DNA of 20,663 nucleotides from a virus, in the IMG/VR virus record IMGVR_UViG_3300042353_000866, positions 1-20,663 of that record, one strand, 5' to 3'. Positions 9,501 to 17,282 of this stretch are shown here, in pieces. The first letter of the stretch is position 1; the number at the start of each line of letters is the position of its first letter. The position numbers were made by a program, and so were the translations under genes. The notes under the pieces were generated by a model. It was not told where the DNA came from. It was given only the letters and a program-made list of their open reading frames with translations, and made no database searches.

Positions 9501-12500
9501 CGCCAACACCAGCAAGCCCGCTCTTTTTAATCCCCTCAGGTGAAGAAAGGTCCGAGATAAGTCTTTGAAGGTCTCCAGTCCCAGAGATTCCTTTGATTCT
9601 CGCAATGGCCTCGGGACTTTCTCCGCCCTTGGCTTTTACCATGCTCAATAGCCTGCTCTGCGTATCTGCAATCTGCGAAGAACTCTCCGTTTTGTATTGA
9701 AGCTGTGATGCCTGTTTCGCGTAATAAGACTCAAGCCCAATTTTATTTAGATCGGTTAAACCCGGTGCGGAAAATGCAATTTGCTTCTGAACTCCAAGAA
9801 TCGACTGATTTGCGCCACCTGTAATTTTCTGAAACTCGCTAGACTGGCGATATTTCTCAGAAAGCTCCGCAATTCCCTTCATGCGCAGAACCTCTTCATT
9901 GCTTGTCTTGTCGCTAAGAGCAGCAGCTTTTTTCGTTTGTATCGCAGAATTGATACCGGAAAGGACACCTCTTTGATAAACACCGCCAGACTGAAGATCT
10001 TTGCTGCCGACGGTCGCGCCAATTCCGCCCAGAAGAGGACCGATAACTGGGATCATCGAAGCCATTGTCGAGTATTTTGAAAGACTCTCGTTAGGAAGCG
10101 TTTCTTTTATTTGACCTTCGGAAACGCCAGCATCTTTGAGGATCTGCTTGATAAACTGAGGGTCTTTGAGAATCTGTTCGCGATATTCATTCAGCTTTTC
10201 TGGAGTCTGTTTGGATAAAAATGGCGAAAGTCCAGCACCAATCGTTTTGCGAGCCTTGAGCGTGTCTTTGAAATCTGCTCCAAATATTGATGTTCCTTCG
10301 TCCAAGCCGCTACGCACTGAACTCATGGCGTCCCCAGCAATAGAGACGGAAGCTTGTCTGTCCATTATCTCTTCTAGGGCAGCATCTCGCTCAGCTTTTG
10401 TTCCTGATATTCCAAGACGTGTTTTTGGATTGTATACGCTGCTTAGAGCTGTGTTCAGGCGTTTTTGAGCCATGAATATCTGTCTTTCGCTACCGCCCTC
10501 AGACTTGAGTCTGACAATTTCCTCTGTGATTCGACTTGCTTGGCTGGCATTTTCAAACTCGCGGCGGATCTTATCATTCGCGTCATTGATCTCTTTGGCC
10601 AAATCTTCAAAAGACTTTGTGAGCTTGCCTAGCGCGCCCGAGATTAGGCCGATGGCTCCGCCAGCACCCACGCCAATTGCAGTGCCAATTGGTCCGCCAA
10701 AACTCCCAATTCCCGCACCAGCTCCCGCCATGGTTAGCATGCTTGTCGCGCCCCCAATGGCCATACCGGAACGCGTCCCACCTCGCTGATCAGGCTCGGA
10801 GAATAGGGATGGAAGAGCGCCGCCAGCAAAAGACAAACCCATGGAAGTCCCGAGAGAGGCGACTAGGGGGTTAGCCTTTAAGAATTCTCCAACTTTGCCG
10901 GAGCGGCCCGTAGCCGGAGTTGCCCCGCTGGATGGAGCGCCCATCGCTATCATCTCGGTGATTTGTTTGTTCACCATCCCGTAAATCTGCGCTCTTGCTG
11001 CTGGGTTCTTTAGAGCGCCAGCAATATCGCCGCCGAACCCGAGAGACTGGGCCGCCTGCCCTTTGAGCTGTTCGGTAATTGCGTTTTGTTGCTGTTTGGT
11101 CAGACTCGTGAATTTGTCTCCAGAGCCAAGTCTTTGATTGGCAAGGTTCAGATTTGCCTGCCTCGTGATCTCTCCTTGAGAGGCTTTTTTCTCAAATCCC
11201 AAAATAGCGTTTTGTTGCGCGAGATTCTTCTCGAACTCCACGTTCAGAGGGATAGTCCGCTTGATGATTCTATTGATCTCCTTGCGATTATCCGTTTCTT
11301 TCATCAGCTGGGCGATGGCCTCGTTATAGGCCGTATTCATCCCCTTTCCTGATTTCAGGAGATCTTGAACGGTGCCGCTAAACTGTTCCTCAAGGGTTTG
11401 ACCGCCCGCTAGCCCGCGAGACGCGTTAAGGTTGCCTTGAAGCCTGTTGTAATCGACCCCCTGAGGACCAACAATGTTTTGATAGGCCAGTTTTCGAGCG
11501 CCTTGGCTGGCCGAGCGTCTACCAGCTTCCGTTCCTTGCATCCAAGGCATTGGAATTGAAGAGGAATAGCTGAGGTCTTGAAGTCTCAGGTCTTTGAAGT
11601 CTCTCTTAAAATACTCCTCGGGATAGGTGCGCTCAAGATAAGGCGCAGTATATTTTGGAGGTGATGGAGGCTTTACAGCCCCGGGCCGCCTTAGAAGCTG
11701 AGCGTCGTAATCTGCGCCGCTGCCCGCGCTAGCCGCGCGAGACGCGAGAAATGCAGCCATCGTTTCTGGAGAGGCTTCGTAACCAGAAAACTTAGCTGCT
11801 TTTGCCTGCGCTTTGTGAGAAATGGAGAGTAAGGCCTCTTTGGCATTCTCCATGTTAATAGCTTCTGCTTTTCGCAGCATATCATTCACTATTTCTTGCT
11901 TCCCAAGATCTTGAACGGCTTTCTTCGCCAGTTTTTGCCCTTCTTTTCCATAGCCGTGTTGCGCCTCATAAGCATTGAATGCCTCATCAATAGCTTCAGC
12001 TCTTTTTTTATCTGCTTTTTCTTGCGCTTTCGCGAGCTTTTCTCTGGAAATATCCTGTTTTTCTGCATCCTTTTTCTCGTTTGCAAAAAGATTTGCCAAT
12101 ACACGAGACTTCTCCTTTTGCATCGTCTCCATCTGCTCTGACGTGGGCGCAGCTGGACCATGCTGGATCGGCACGCCAGCGCCGCCAAGCGCCTGATTCG
12201 CCAAGAATGTGGGTGGAACATTTGGACCGTAAGAAGCAGCTTTCCCAAGAGGCGCAACCATCAGGTTTGCATTGAACGTGTCCAGAACCTTTTTGATATT
12301 TCCCGGGAGCTGGGCTCCAATGTTCTCAAACGTCTTTACGTATTGGCCAAGTCCCTCGCCGGATGCGCCACCTGAAAACCCGGCGTTAGATGACGCGTAT
12401 GGTCGCTTGGGGTCTATTCCAAACGGATAGCTTGTTTCCTTTTGGTTTCCAGCCCCAAGGTTCTTGTAGTAGTCTGAACTGCCCCATTCGGGAGGCAGAT

Positions 12501-15360
12501 CATAGGGGTTTTTACCCTCCGCCATATTGGGAATATACCCTCCAGCCGCAATCGGTGTGGACCCCTTCGGGAGACCAAACTTGCTCGCCATGTCCTTCGT
12601 GTAAATCGCTTTGCCCGCCGGAGTCGGTACAATGAACTCGCTCGTGTTCGCGACAATGCCCATTTGGCCGCCGCCTCGGGCGAAGTTCGGGAGGTAGACT
12701 GGAGACGCACTCTTGTCAGCCCCGCCGACCCCAGATTGGATCGCTTTGGACTCCATGCTGATGGGGTCATAGCCGCTGGCAGCAGACATGCGAGTTAGAG
12801 AGCCGGGCTGTCCACGCGCCCAACCCCACGTGCGGCCTTGAAGCTGGGGAATGGTGACACCAAGAATTTTCGCCGCCTCTTGGTATTCTGAGGATAGCTT
12901 GTTGTAGAATCCGTAGCCCTTTTTGCTCTGATCAAACAAAAGTCTTTTCTGTTTTGCCGATACAACTTCGGAATCATATTCAGATAGAGCCGCGCCGCCA
13001 TTCCGCACGTAGATGGCCCAGCTATCCATAACGGCAGGAGTTCCTGTCTTGCTCTTGAAGGAAAGCCCCCTTTTCTTGGGGTTGGGGTTATCGAATCCTG
13101 AAAAATTATCTTCAAGCAATAGCGATGGTGCAAAATTGTGAGTCTTAGCGCCGCCGCCGAGAAGTCTTTCCATTTCTCCTCGCGAGGACGCCTCGAAAAT
13201 TTTGAGGGCTTTCTGTGCATTCTCTTCGGTTATTCCCTTGGTTCTTCCACCGCCCGCCAAAAGGCTTTTCAGTGTTGCCCGCGCATCTCCATCTTGAGCA
13301 TTTGCGGATAGCGCGGCTAGTCCATAGGCTACCTGCTCAACGGATTTGCCCGACTGGGCGGCAAGGCCTTTGATCTCTTTGTTTACAATTGGATAGTAGT
13401 TGGTCGCTCTGTCCGCCTGATTGAAGCGAACTGAGTCGCCTGTCGAAAACGAGCTGCGGTAAGCGTCAATGATATTCTGAACGTATTTGTTGGGCGCTCC
13501 TCCCGGCAGATAGCCACCAGCCGCGATTGGCGTTGAGCCCGGCGGCAACCCTCTCTTCTGAATCATCGCGGGGTTGTAAATCGCAGACCCATTTGGGGTC
13601 TTGACCATGTATTCTGAGGTGTTCGCGACGATTGGCCCGATCTTTCCGCCTCCAAAGGCGAAGTTCGGAATCATCACGGGTCTAGCATTAGGACTCGCGC
13701 CACCTACGCCTGCGCGAATCGCGGATGATTCTGCCGAGAATGGATCATAACCGTTTGCCGCGCGAGGTGTCTTTCTGAGGTTGACTACAGCTCCAGCCAG
13801 CGCGCTGGTATCAGTCTGAAACCCACTCTGCAATCTAGCTGTCCGAGAGAGAATCCCCTCAACCACAGCCGCGCGCTCGGCCAGCGTGCCCATGCTCATG
13901 ATTTGGCGCTTGAGAGCGTCATCTCCCGAGTTGTAGAGCGAGACGATCTGCTGCTGGGTCTCGGCCTGAACTTTCCCGACACCCCTGAGGTCTAGCGCCG
14001 CCGCAAAGTCCTTTTGGAGGTTCTGTGCGGTCTTGCTAGCGATATTCCCGAGAACAGCAAGAACTGCTGGCCCAAGCCCGAAGACAAGGGCGCTACCGAA
14101 TCCCTTGATGACGCCCGCCGCCAGCTTTTCGCCCGCGCTATTTGTTTCGGATTCTCCAGCATTGGCAAAGGCTTGAACTACGGTGCTTCCCGTGAATCCG
14201 CTGAGGAGTCCTTTGGCCGCGTTGCCGATGCCCAGATCACCGATCTTGGACCCAACCTGTTGATAGGTCGTTTGGGCCTGTTGTGCGAGGGCGGCCAGAG
14301 ACTTATTGAGCGCTTCATTGCGCTTGATCGCCTCGTCTGCCGCATTCTCGGAGGTTTTGGCCGCACGCTCTGCAACTGAACTTGACCCCTTGGACACATC
14401 TGCCAAGAGAGCCTTGAGAATATTGATCTGATAAACGCCGCCGACCAGCTCAGCCGCCTGCTTCTTGACCGAGCCACCCAGTTTGTCGTAGACGTTTGCG
14501 AAGTTCTGGAGGAGTCCAATAGCAGGCAGGACCTTTCCCTGAGTATCTGTAACGGCCACGCCGAGCGCTTCAAACGCCTCAATCGTGTCCTTGCGCTCAA
14601 TGCGCGTGAAGATGGTCTTGAGAGAATTTCCGATAACGGCACCACCGCGCGCCGTGGTCTGCTGAGCAGACGTAATGAGACCGATGAGCTGGTTAAATGA
14701 CACGCCCGCGTCACTTGCCGCCGCACCAGCACGAGCCAAGCCTTGCGCGAGATCCTTGGATGAAACCGCGAATTGAGCGTCAACCGTGGCTAGCTTGTTG
14801 ACAATCTGGGTAGAGTCCAAAGCCGACTTCTGAAACCCGTTGATCGCTGCCGTGAGTGTTGAAACCGCCTCTTCTGCGCCCAGCGATGCCAAGCGTGTCA
14901 AAACCATGGCATCCCGCGTCCGTTTCAACACTTCTTCAGCGCCAAGACCCTGACGTGAAAACTCCTTGGCTGCCTCAGCGGTCTTCTCGAAAGACTGGCT
15001 AGTCTCTCTAGCTACATTGAATAGCCCGCGCGAGAACTGTTCGAGGTTCTTCGTGGAGAGCCGGAACACCGAGTTGATGTCCGTCAATGCTTTTTCCACT
15101 GCGACCGTAGACGTGATAATGTCCTTGAATACCCGAATGCTCGTAGAGAGCACTGCAAAGGATGCGCCCAGAGTGATCACACGTTGATTGGCTCGGTCCA
15201 GCTCAGAGCTGAAATCCCGCACATTTCGTCCGCCAGCGGCAAACGGAGTGTTGAACTTCATATTCTTCTCAATGCGCGAGAAGCTCTGCTGGAGTTTAGA
15301 CTCGGCGTCCGAACTCAGCTGTGCGCCAACATTGAGAATGACATCGTTTGTGCCTGCCAT
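6532..15360 (-). CDS. H: Tape measure protein (lambda gpH position), 2942 residues
   Basis: The length ruler and scaffold around which the tail tube polymerises; in related phages it leaves with the DNA. Residues about 1-330 form the PhageMin_Tail/TP901-type N-terminus (VEKALTDINSVFRLS, SQSFEKTAEAAKEFSRQG, then ARGGAVIGNSLKTIFTRIER). Residues 537-616 and 863-941 are two similar modules ending STPIAAGGY, bracketing an extra domain at 617-862. Long charged helical stretches follow, with glycine/alanine-rich hydrophobic segments at about 1528-1578 and 2439-2479 that could span or insert in membrane. Around 2340-2430 are typical tape-measure motifs (GGKVPAMLTGGEYYIGP, DDVPARLAPGSFIIKK). Residues 2633-2856 are thirteen tandem SPRLFANGG-type repeats, followed by an 86-residue polar tail. 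The start is ATG at 15360 (TTACC-ATG-G) after a 96-base leader holding part of the candidate promoter motif. No disruption is seen. Confidence 0.96.
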   Translation of the reverse strand: MAGTNDVILNVGAQLSSDAESKLQQSFSRIEKNMKFNTPFAAGGRNVRDFSSELDRANQRVITLGASFAVLSTSIRVFKDIITSTVAVEKALTDINSVFRLSTKNLEQFSRGLFNVARETSQSFEKTAEAAKEFSRQGLGAEEVLKRTRDAMVLTRLASLGAEEAVSTLTAAINGFQKSALDSTQIVNKLATVDAQFAVSSKDLAQGLARAGAAASDAGVSFNQLIGLITSAQQTTARGGAVIGNSLKTIFTRIERKDTIEAFEALGVAVTDTQGKVLPAIGLLQNFANVYDKLGGSVKKQAAELVGGVYQINILKALLADVSKGSSSVAERAAKTSENAADEAIKRNEALNKSLAALAQQAQTTYQQVGSKIGDLGIGNAAKGLLSGFTGSTVVQAFANAGESETNSAGEKLAAGVIKGFGSALVFGLGPAVLAVLGNIASKTAQNLQKDFAAALDLRGVGKVQAETQQQIVSLYNSGDDALKRQIMSMGTLAERAAVVEGILSRTARLQSGFQTDTSALAGAVVNLRKTPRAANGYDPFSAESSAIRAGVGGASPNARPVMIPNFAFGGGKIGPIVANTSEYMVKTPNGSAIYNPAMIQKRGLPPGSTPIAAGGYLPGGAPNKYVQNIIDAYRSSFSTGDSVRFNQADRATNYYPIVNKEIKGLAAQSGKSVEQVAYGLAALSANAQDGDARATLKSLLAGGGRTKGITEENAQKALKIFEASSRGEMERLLGGGAKTHNFAPSLLLEDNFSGFDNPNPKKRGLSFKSKTGTPAVMDSWAIYVRNGGAALSEYDSEVVSAKQKRLLFDQSKKGYGFYNKLSSEYQEAAKILGVTIPQLQGRTWGWARGQPGSLTRMSAASGYDPISMESKAIQSGVGGADKSASPVYLPNFARGGGQMGIVANTSEFIVPTPAGKAIYTKDMASKFGLPKGSTPIAAGGYIPNMAEGKNPYDLPPEWGSSDYYKNLGAGNQKETSYPFGIDPKRPYASSNAGFSGGASGEGLGQYVKTFENIGAQLPGNIKKVLDTFNANLMVAPLGKAASYGPNVPPTFLANQALGGAGVPIQHGPAAPTSEQMETMQKEKSRVLANLFANEKKDAEKQDISREKLAKAQEKADKKRAEAIDEAFNAYEAQHGYGKEGQKLAKKAVQDLGKQEIVNDMLRKAEAINMENAKEALLSISHKAQAKAAKFSGYEASPETMAAFLASRAASAGSGADYDAQLLRRPGAVKPPSPPKYTAPYLERTYPEEYFKRDFKDLRLQDLSYSSSIPMPWMQGTEAGRRSASQGARKLAYQNIVGPQGVDYNRLQGNLNASRGLAGGQTLEEQFSGTVQDLLKSGKGMNTAYNEAIAQLMKETDNRKEINRIIKRTIPLNVEFEKNLAQQNAILGFEKKASQGEITRQANLNLANQRLGSGDKFTSLTKQQQNAITEQLKGQAAQSLGFGGDIAGALKNPAARAQIYGMVNKQITEMIAMGAPSSGATPATGRSGKVGEFLKANPLVASLGTSMGLSFAGGALPSLFSEPDQRGGTRSGMAIGGATSMLTMAGAGAGIGSFGGPIGTAIGVGAGGAIGLISGALGKLTKSFEDLAKEINDANDKIRREFENASQASRITEEIVRLKSEGGSERQIFMAQKRLNTALSSVYNPKTRLGISGTKAERDAALEEIMDRQASVSIAGDAMSSVRSGLDEGTSIFGADFKDTLKARKTIGAGLSPFLSKQTPEKLNEYREQILKDPQFIKQILKDAGVSEGQIKETLPNESLSKYSTMASMIPVIGPLLGGIGATVGSKDLQSGGVYQRGVLSGINSAIQTKKAAALSDKTSNEEVLRMKGIAELSEKYRQSSEFQKITGGANQSILGVQKQIAFSAPGLTDLNKIGLESYYAKQASQLQYKTESSSQIADTQSRLLSMVKAKGGESPEAIARIKGISGTGDLQRLISDLSSPEGIKKSGLAGVGGLSDEFKKALQEAVRAQESLNKSLEEQNRATDENTSALEKDYRFKGTRAGGASEYGKNAANAEELFNRSLERRDVPDITEALNTQRRIANLNKEFQAGNISQDRYDADVSIGAMSDLLKKQGRENASLSYEPGKEERAKLQRRLNFGTIERRQLDNESSLRTARGENDEEKVRDLLLEQTTILAEKERMMGLITQNQEKITVGVATENKALKDAIETNRVLLDIAKRRGDEEESINKLKINGKNLALEEKFRSNGISEGDLRLERLRNAEKIVGQFESGSSISGKRLARAQEEGLQGNSMESLKVGFGSVFAKMKRDFADLSDLGANLGQSLSSNLSGAFGDFVTGAKSGKDAFRSFAVSVLGDASRMFASQAIQGILGSMFGGSSPAVGRANGGPIPFAMGGKVPAMLTGGEYYIGPKAAKSIGYDTLHRLNKYADGGMVRGGSGVKDDVPARLAPGSFIIKKSAVGKLGPDYLDSLVNGKVQHRFFGGLLMGAVMGGALGYATGGKKGAIAGAIIGGIGGGLAQNYSQTGSLFKADAGAGAFQFGPSAASGPTLQANVNPGVGMGSDFVRNMDPATMSAASLAQKTAMPMWQKAALGLGASALLGGVSSMLAPKDPKFTPMNATEISANRVRLETEQRGMTPPSGLFPWLSANPNGGSNQMGYVLPPTRRMYANGGMVDFESPALFENGGKVAPQSPRIFADAGKTGFQSPRVLTNSGKPAFQSPLAFVTNEKVDPRPSIAFANRENVDFQSPRLFANGGKVDFQSPRLFSNGGMATASEKMDLQSPRLFADGGIVSNAGKMNFQSPRLFANGGMVSSGGKTDFQSPRLFANGGTVSSGEEANFQSPRLFAAGGMVTSGGGMNLQPPRLFAGGGMVTGGGGVDFQAPRLFADGGMVDGGGSVEMAKPMTSSSGGGGSSNVNVKIEINNNGTSSASASSDKKDGQGGFGPDFAMKLQKQVQGIVQQELVNQSRSDGFFAQKNRFVQGR
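6793..7464 (-). repeat. Thirteen tandem coding repeats in the tape measure C-terminus
   Basis: Inside the tape measure gene, residues 2633-2856. The protein unit is built on FQSPRLFANGG. In reading order the first six copies are 14 residues (42 bases) long and the last seven are 20 residues (60 bases), the longer unit carrying a six-residue Gly/Ser-rich insert after ANGG. Copies 2-5 are the most degenerate (for example QSPRIFADAGK, RPSIAFANREN), whereas copies 6-13 are well conserved. On the plus strand the same periodicity gives a meaningless open frame. The role is unknown; isolated ANGG/ADGG motifs also occur earlier in the same protein. Confidence 0.9.
12538..12774 (-). repeat. Duplicated tape-measure module, copy 2
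   Basis: Encodes residues 863-941 of the tape measure: starts GYDPISMES, centre LPNFARGGG and IVANTSEFIV, ends GSTPIAAGGY followed by IP. About two thirds of positions are identical by eye to copy 1 (13513-13752). The shared motifs are of the PNFA / AAGGY kind I associate with tape measure proteins of large phages. The function is unknown. Confidence 0.88.
12775..13512 (-). other. Extra domain inserted between the duplicated tape-measure modules
   Basis: Encodes residues 617-862 of the tape measure. It is more globular in composition than the surrounding helical rod: conserved-looking stretches include VAYGLAALSANAQDGDA, KTHNFAPSLL, a DSWAIYVRNGG strand-like segment, and SSEYQEAAKILGV followed by a Q...W...W end. 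The overall pattern recalls small helical domains found in other phage proteins whose last part reads LG(V/I)xPxxxQxxxW, but I cannot name the family with confidence. No catalytic signature is recognised. It sits as a self-contained block flanked by near-identical modules, as expected for a domain acquired with its flank duplicated. Confidence 0.55.
13513..13752 (-). repeat. Duplicated tape-measure module, copy 1
   Basis: Encodes residues 537-616 of the tape measure: starts GYDPFSAES, centre IPNFAFGGG and IVANTSEYMV, ends GSTPIAAGGY followed by LP. It pairs with copy 2 at 12538-12774, and the extra domain lies between them. Confidence 0.88.
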
Positions 15361-15427
15361 GGTAATGTGATAGACCTAGCCTTTAGACTGTGACTCCGAC
15401 CCTTGAGTGTTCATTGAGCATAGGGAT

Positions 15428-15434
15428 TTACACG
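15428..15434 (-). promoter_or_regulatory. Half-copy of the CGTGTAA intergenic motif upstream of the tape measure
   Basis: Minus-strand CGTGTAA followed by ATCCC, about 68 bases upstream of the tape measure ATG. The flank is almost identical to the copy at 17764-17780 (minus strand TTTCCGTGTAAATCCCTA versus TTTCCGTGTAATCCCTA). The upstream GTATAA half is not recognisable at the 14-base spacing (CAAAGAA instead). It may be a weaker copy of the same promoter-like or leader element. Confidence 0.45.
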
Positions 15435-15456
15435 GAAACTAAGCCGATTTCTTTGT

Positions 15457-16431
15457 CTATCTTGCATTTTTTGCCGCCCAGTCCATAAAGGACCCGCCAT
15501 TCTTCATGATGTCTGCAACCACATTCTGATTCTGCTTCAGTCCAAGCACCTTAGCATCTTCTTTCTTGGCCCCTACTACAACGGCCCCTTCCTCATATGC
15601 GCCCTGTTTCTGCATCTCCTCTTTGCCGCGCGACGCAGCCGTAGCGTAATCCGTGAGAAGATCCGGGTCTTCCATGACAGACTTGGGGAACTTGGAGGTG
15701 TCGTTATTTTGATAGATGTTCAAGAAGTGACGACCATAGGACAGAAGCTTGACCTGCATAAACGTCATTTGGCAGATGGGACGGCCAAAGAATTGAGATA
15801 TATTTTCACCAGTAAGCGCGAAATACTCTTGAAAAAATCCTTGCATGGCCAGCTTTCTAACGTTCTGCGGGGAGCAGCCGTCCATGGCGAGATTGTAGTC
15901 GGCAATCAAATGATTCATCTCTGCGTCTGTCATGTACTGAAATTCTCCATCTGAAAACAAAGACTTCTCTAATGTCTTGTCGCGGAATAGATTGGAGAAG
16001 ATAAAATGATCGTTCACCTCACGGTCTGCATATGACTCACAGGTTAATCCCATCAGCGCGGCCTTCTCTCTCAGCTTGTCATTCTGGATCTTTTCCTGCT
16101 CTTTCAACTGCTCGTTGTACCTTTTGACGAGCGACGGCATGTTCATGTTCTTTTTCTTTCCGTCCATAATCCCGTCTATCATCATTTGGCAGTCTCGAAT
16201 CTCTTTGTCTTTTACATCCGACCAGATGCCCTGTTCTTTCATCTGAACTATTCTCTGCTCGTTGGTCAATGCGCCCTCGCTCTTTGCAGTCGCAATAAAA
16301 TCCTCTCGGACAGAATCAAAGGAGATTTGGTCCGCGTAGGATAGGTGCTTGACATATCCGGGGCGCGAAAGAAAAACGCCGTGAGTATAACCCACGGCGA
16401 TGTCGCGAAAAGCTTTTCGGAGATGGTCCAA
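15457..16431 (-). CDS. Protein in the gpT (tail assembly chaperone) position
   Basis: 324 residues directly upstream of the tape measure, where lambda-like phages encode the G/T tail assembly chaperones that bind the tape measure before tube polymerisation. I do not recognise a named domain. The N-terminus (GVFLSRPGYVKHLSYADQ, then TNEQRIVQMKEQGIW) has a compact look; the centre is a charged helix (about 100-140); the rest is mixed. The start is TTG at 16431, preceded by AAAGG six bases away, nine bases after the stop of the upstream gene and in the same frame. There is no nearby ATG in frame, so reinitiation on TTG, or readthrough of the UAA, are the options. The assignment as chaperone is positional only. 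Confidence 0.6.
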   Translation of the reverse strand: MDHLRKAFRDIAVGYTHGVFLSRPGYVKHLSYADQISFDSVREDFIATAKSEGALTNEQRIVQMKEQGIWSDVKDKEIRDCQMMIDGIMDGKKKNMNMPSLVKRYNEQLKEQEKIQNDKLREKAALMGLTCESYADREVNDHFIFSNLFRDKTLEKSLFSDGEFQYMTDAEMNHLIADYNLAMDGCSPQNVRKLAMQGFFQEYFALTGENISQFFGRPICQMTFMQVKLLSYGRHFLNIYQNNDTSKFPKSVMEDPDLLTDYATAASRGKEEMQKQGAYEEGAVVVGAKKEDAKVLGLKQNQNVVADIMKNGGSFMDWAAKNAR

Positions 16432-16440
16432 AGACGGCCT

Positions 16441-17262
16441 TTAGACCGTAGGTTCAGCGACCGAAGGATCTTTGGCGCTTTCTGGGGCGACTTCTTCTGT
16501 AGTCTTTTTTCCCTTGCTTGCCTCCAGCTGTTTGGCAAGCTCCTCTTCCATAGCTTTGAACTGTTCGGGCTTATCCAGACCCATATTGAACATCTGGACA
16601 TACGTGGCGATTTTGTCCACCGCAAGAGTGAAGAACGCATCGTCGCTCTCCTCCAGCTTCCACATAAATTCCTCTTTGGCGTCAAACGTGTCGCCTTTGA
16701 AATATGGTGCCCATTTGCCAGCCTCGTCAATGAGGATCAGGTGATAGATGAACCAGTTGTTCAGCGAAGACTGCGCCTTGGCCTCGGCTGTATGGTTGAA
16801 AACCGCTTCGTTGGAAGAGTTGATATCAGACATTTCCGTTCGGACGGCCACCAGCTCGCCGCGAATCTTGGATTTCACCTCTTCGGGCTCGGAAAGGCAG
16901 CGTACAAGATCGGATTCAAGCTGCGCGTGCTTCTCGGCGAGCTTGGCGGCTTGAACGCGCTCCTTCTGAGACAGAACGCCTCCGGTCAGATCAAGGTGCT
17001 TGTTGACCAGAATTGAGCGTGGGAGAAAGCCCATTGTGACATACTTATTGAACTCTTTTCCGTAGTGAAGCTCGGCGGCGCGCAGCTCACGGCGAGTGGG
17101 TGCCTTGATGGCCATTTTAGTGGCAATGTCCTTCTGAACTGGGCGCGTCACTTGGACGGTCTGTCCATTGATGACCTCGGGGCCGGTCTCATCAACCGTT
17201 TTCTTTTGGGCGATGGTCCATTCGTGGAGAATTTTAGTGGTGTTGGTCGTGTCGTTGCTCAT
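16441..17262 (-). CDS. Protein in the gpG (tail assembly chaperone) position
   Basis: 273 residues, about twice the length of lambda gpG. The gene lies two upstream of the tape measure. I recognise no named domain. Visible features are a basic N-terminal segment (APTRRELRAAELHYGKEFNKY), a central helical region with KERVQAAKLAEKHAQLE, a SLNNWFIYHLILIDEAGKW stretch, and an acidic helical C-terminus. At codons 251-253 the mRNA reads G_GGA_AAA_AAG, a classical -1 slippery sequence in the correct frame, at the place where lambda G has GGGAAAG. This supports the chaperone assignment. A -1 shift gives a short basic ending and not a G-T fusion (see findings). The start is ATG at 17262, directly behind four pentamer repeats and with no Shine-Dalgarno sequence at normal distance. 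Confidence 0.65.
   Translation of the reverse strand: MSNDTTNTTKILHEWTIAQKKTVDETGPEVINGQTVQVTRPVQKDIATKMAIKAPTRRELRAAELHYGKEFNKYVTMGFLPRSILVNKHLDLTGGVLSQKERVQAAKLAEKHAQLESDLVRCLSEPEEVKSKIRGELVAVRTEMSDINSSNEAVFNHTAEAKAQSSLNNWFIYHLILIDEAGKWAPYFKGDTFDAKEEFMWKLEESDDAFFTLAVDKIATYVQMFNMGLDKPEQFKAMEEELAKQLEASKGKKTTEEVAPESAKDPSVAEPTV
16504..16513 (-). promoter_or_regulatory. Candidate -1 ribosomal frameshift site (two overlapping slippery heptamers)
   Basis: The minus strand reads GGGAAAAAAG in frame as AAG-GGA-AAA-AAG. It therefore contains both G_GGA_AAA and A_AAA_AAG, each fitting X_XXY_YYZ in the zero frame. Frame was checked against the gene start at 17262. The -1 frame continues for 16 codons and stops at TGA 16456-16454. 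Confidence 0.6.
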
Positions 17263-17282
17263 GGTGTGGTGTGGTGTGGTGT
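17263..17282. repeat. Four exact pentamer repeats next to the G-position start codon
   Basis: Plus-strand GGTGT repeated four times (minus-strand ACACC), touching the ATG at 17262-17260. The repeats lie between the nearest purine-rich stretch (AAGGACAGGA, roughly 24-33 bases upstream) and the start codon. Such a simple repeat can change copy number by slippage and would alter the spacing. Confidence 0.85.

Noticed and set aside
16266-16730. 154-codon minus-strand frame overlapping the G/T-position junction, as a possible fusion product
   Set aside because: It is in the +1/-2 frame relative to both genes. A -1 slip at the slippery site does not enter it, and it ends within the next gene with a protein unlike either.
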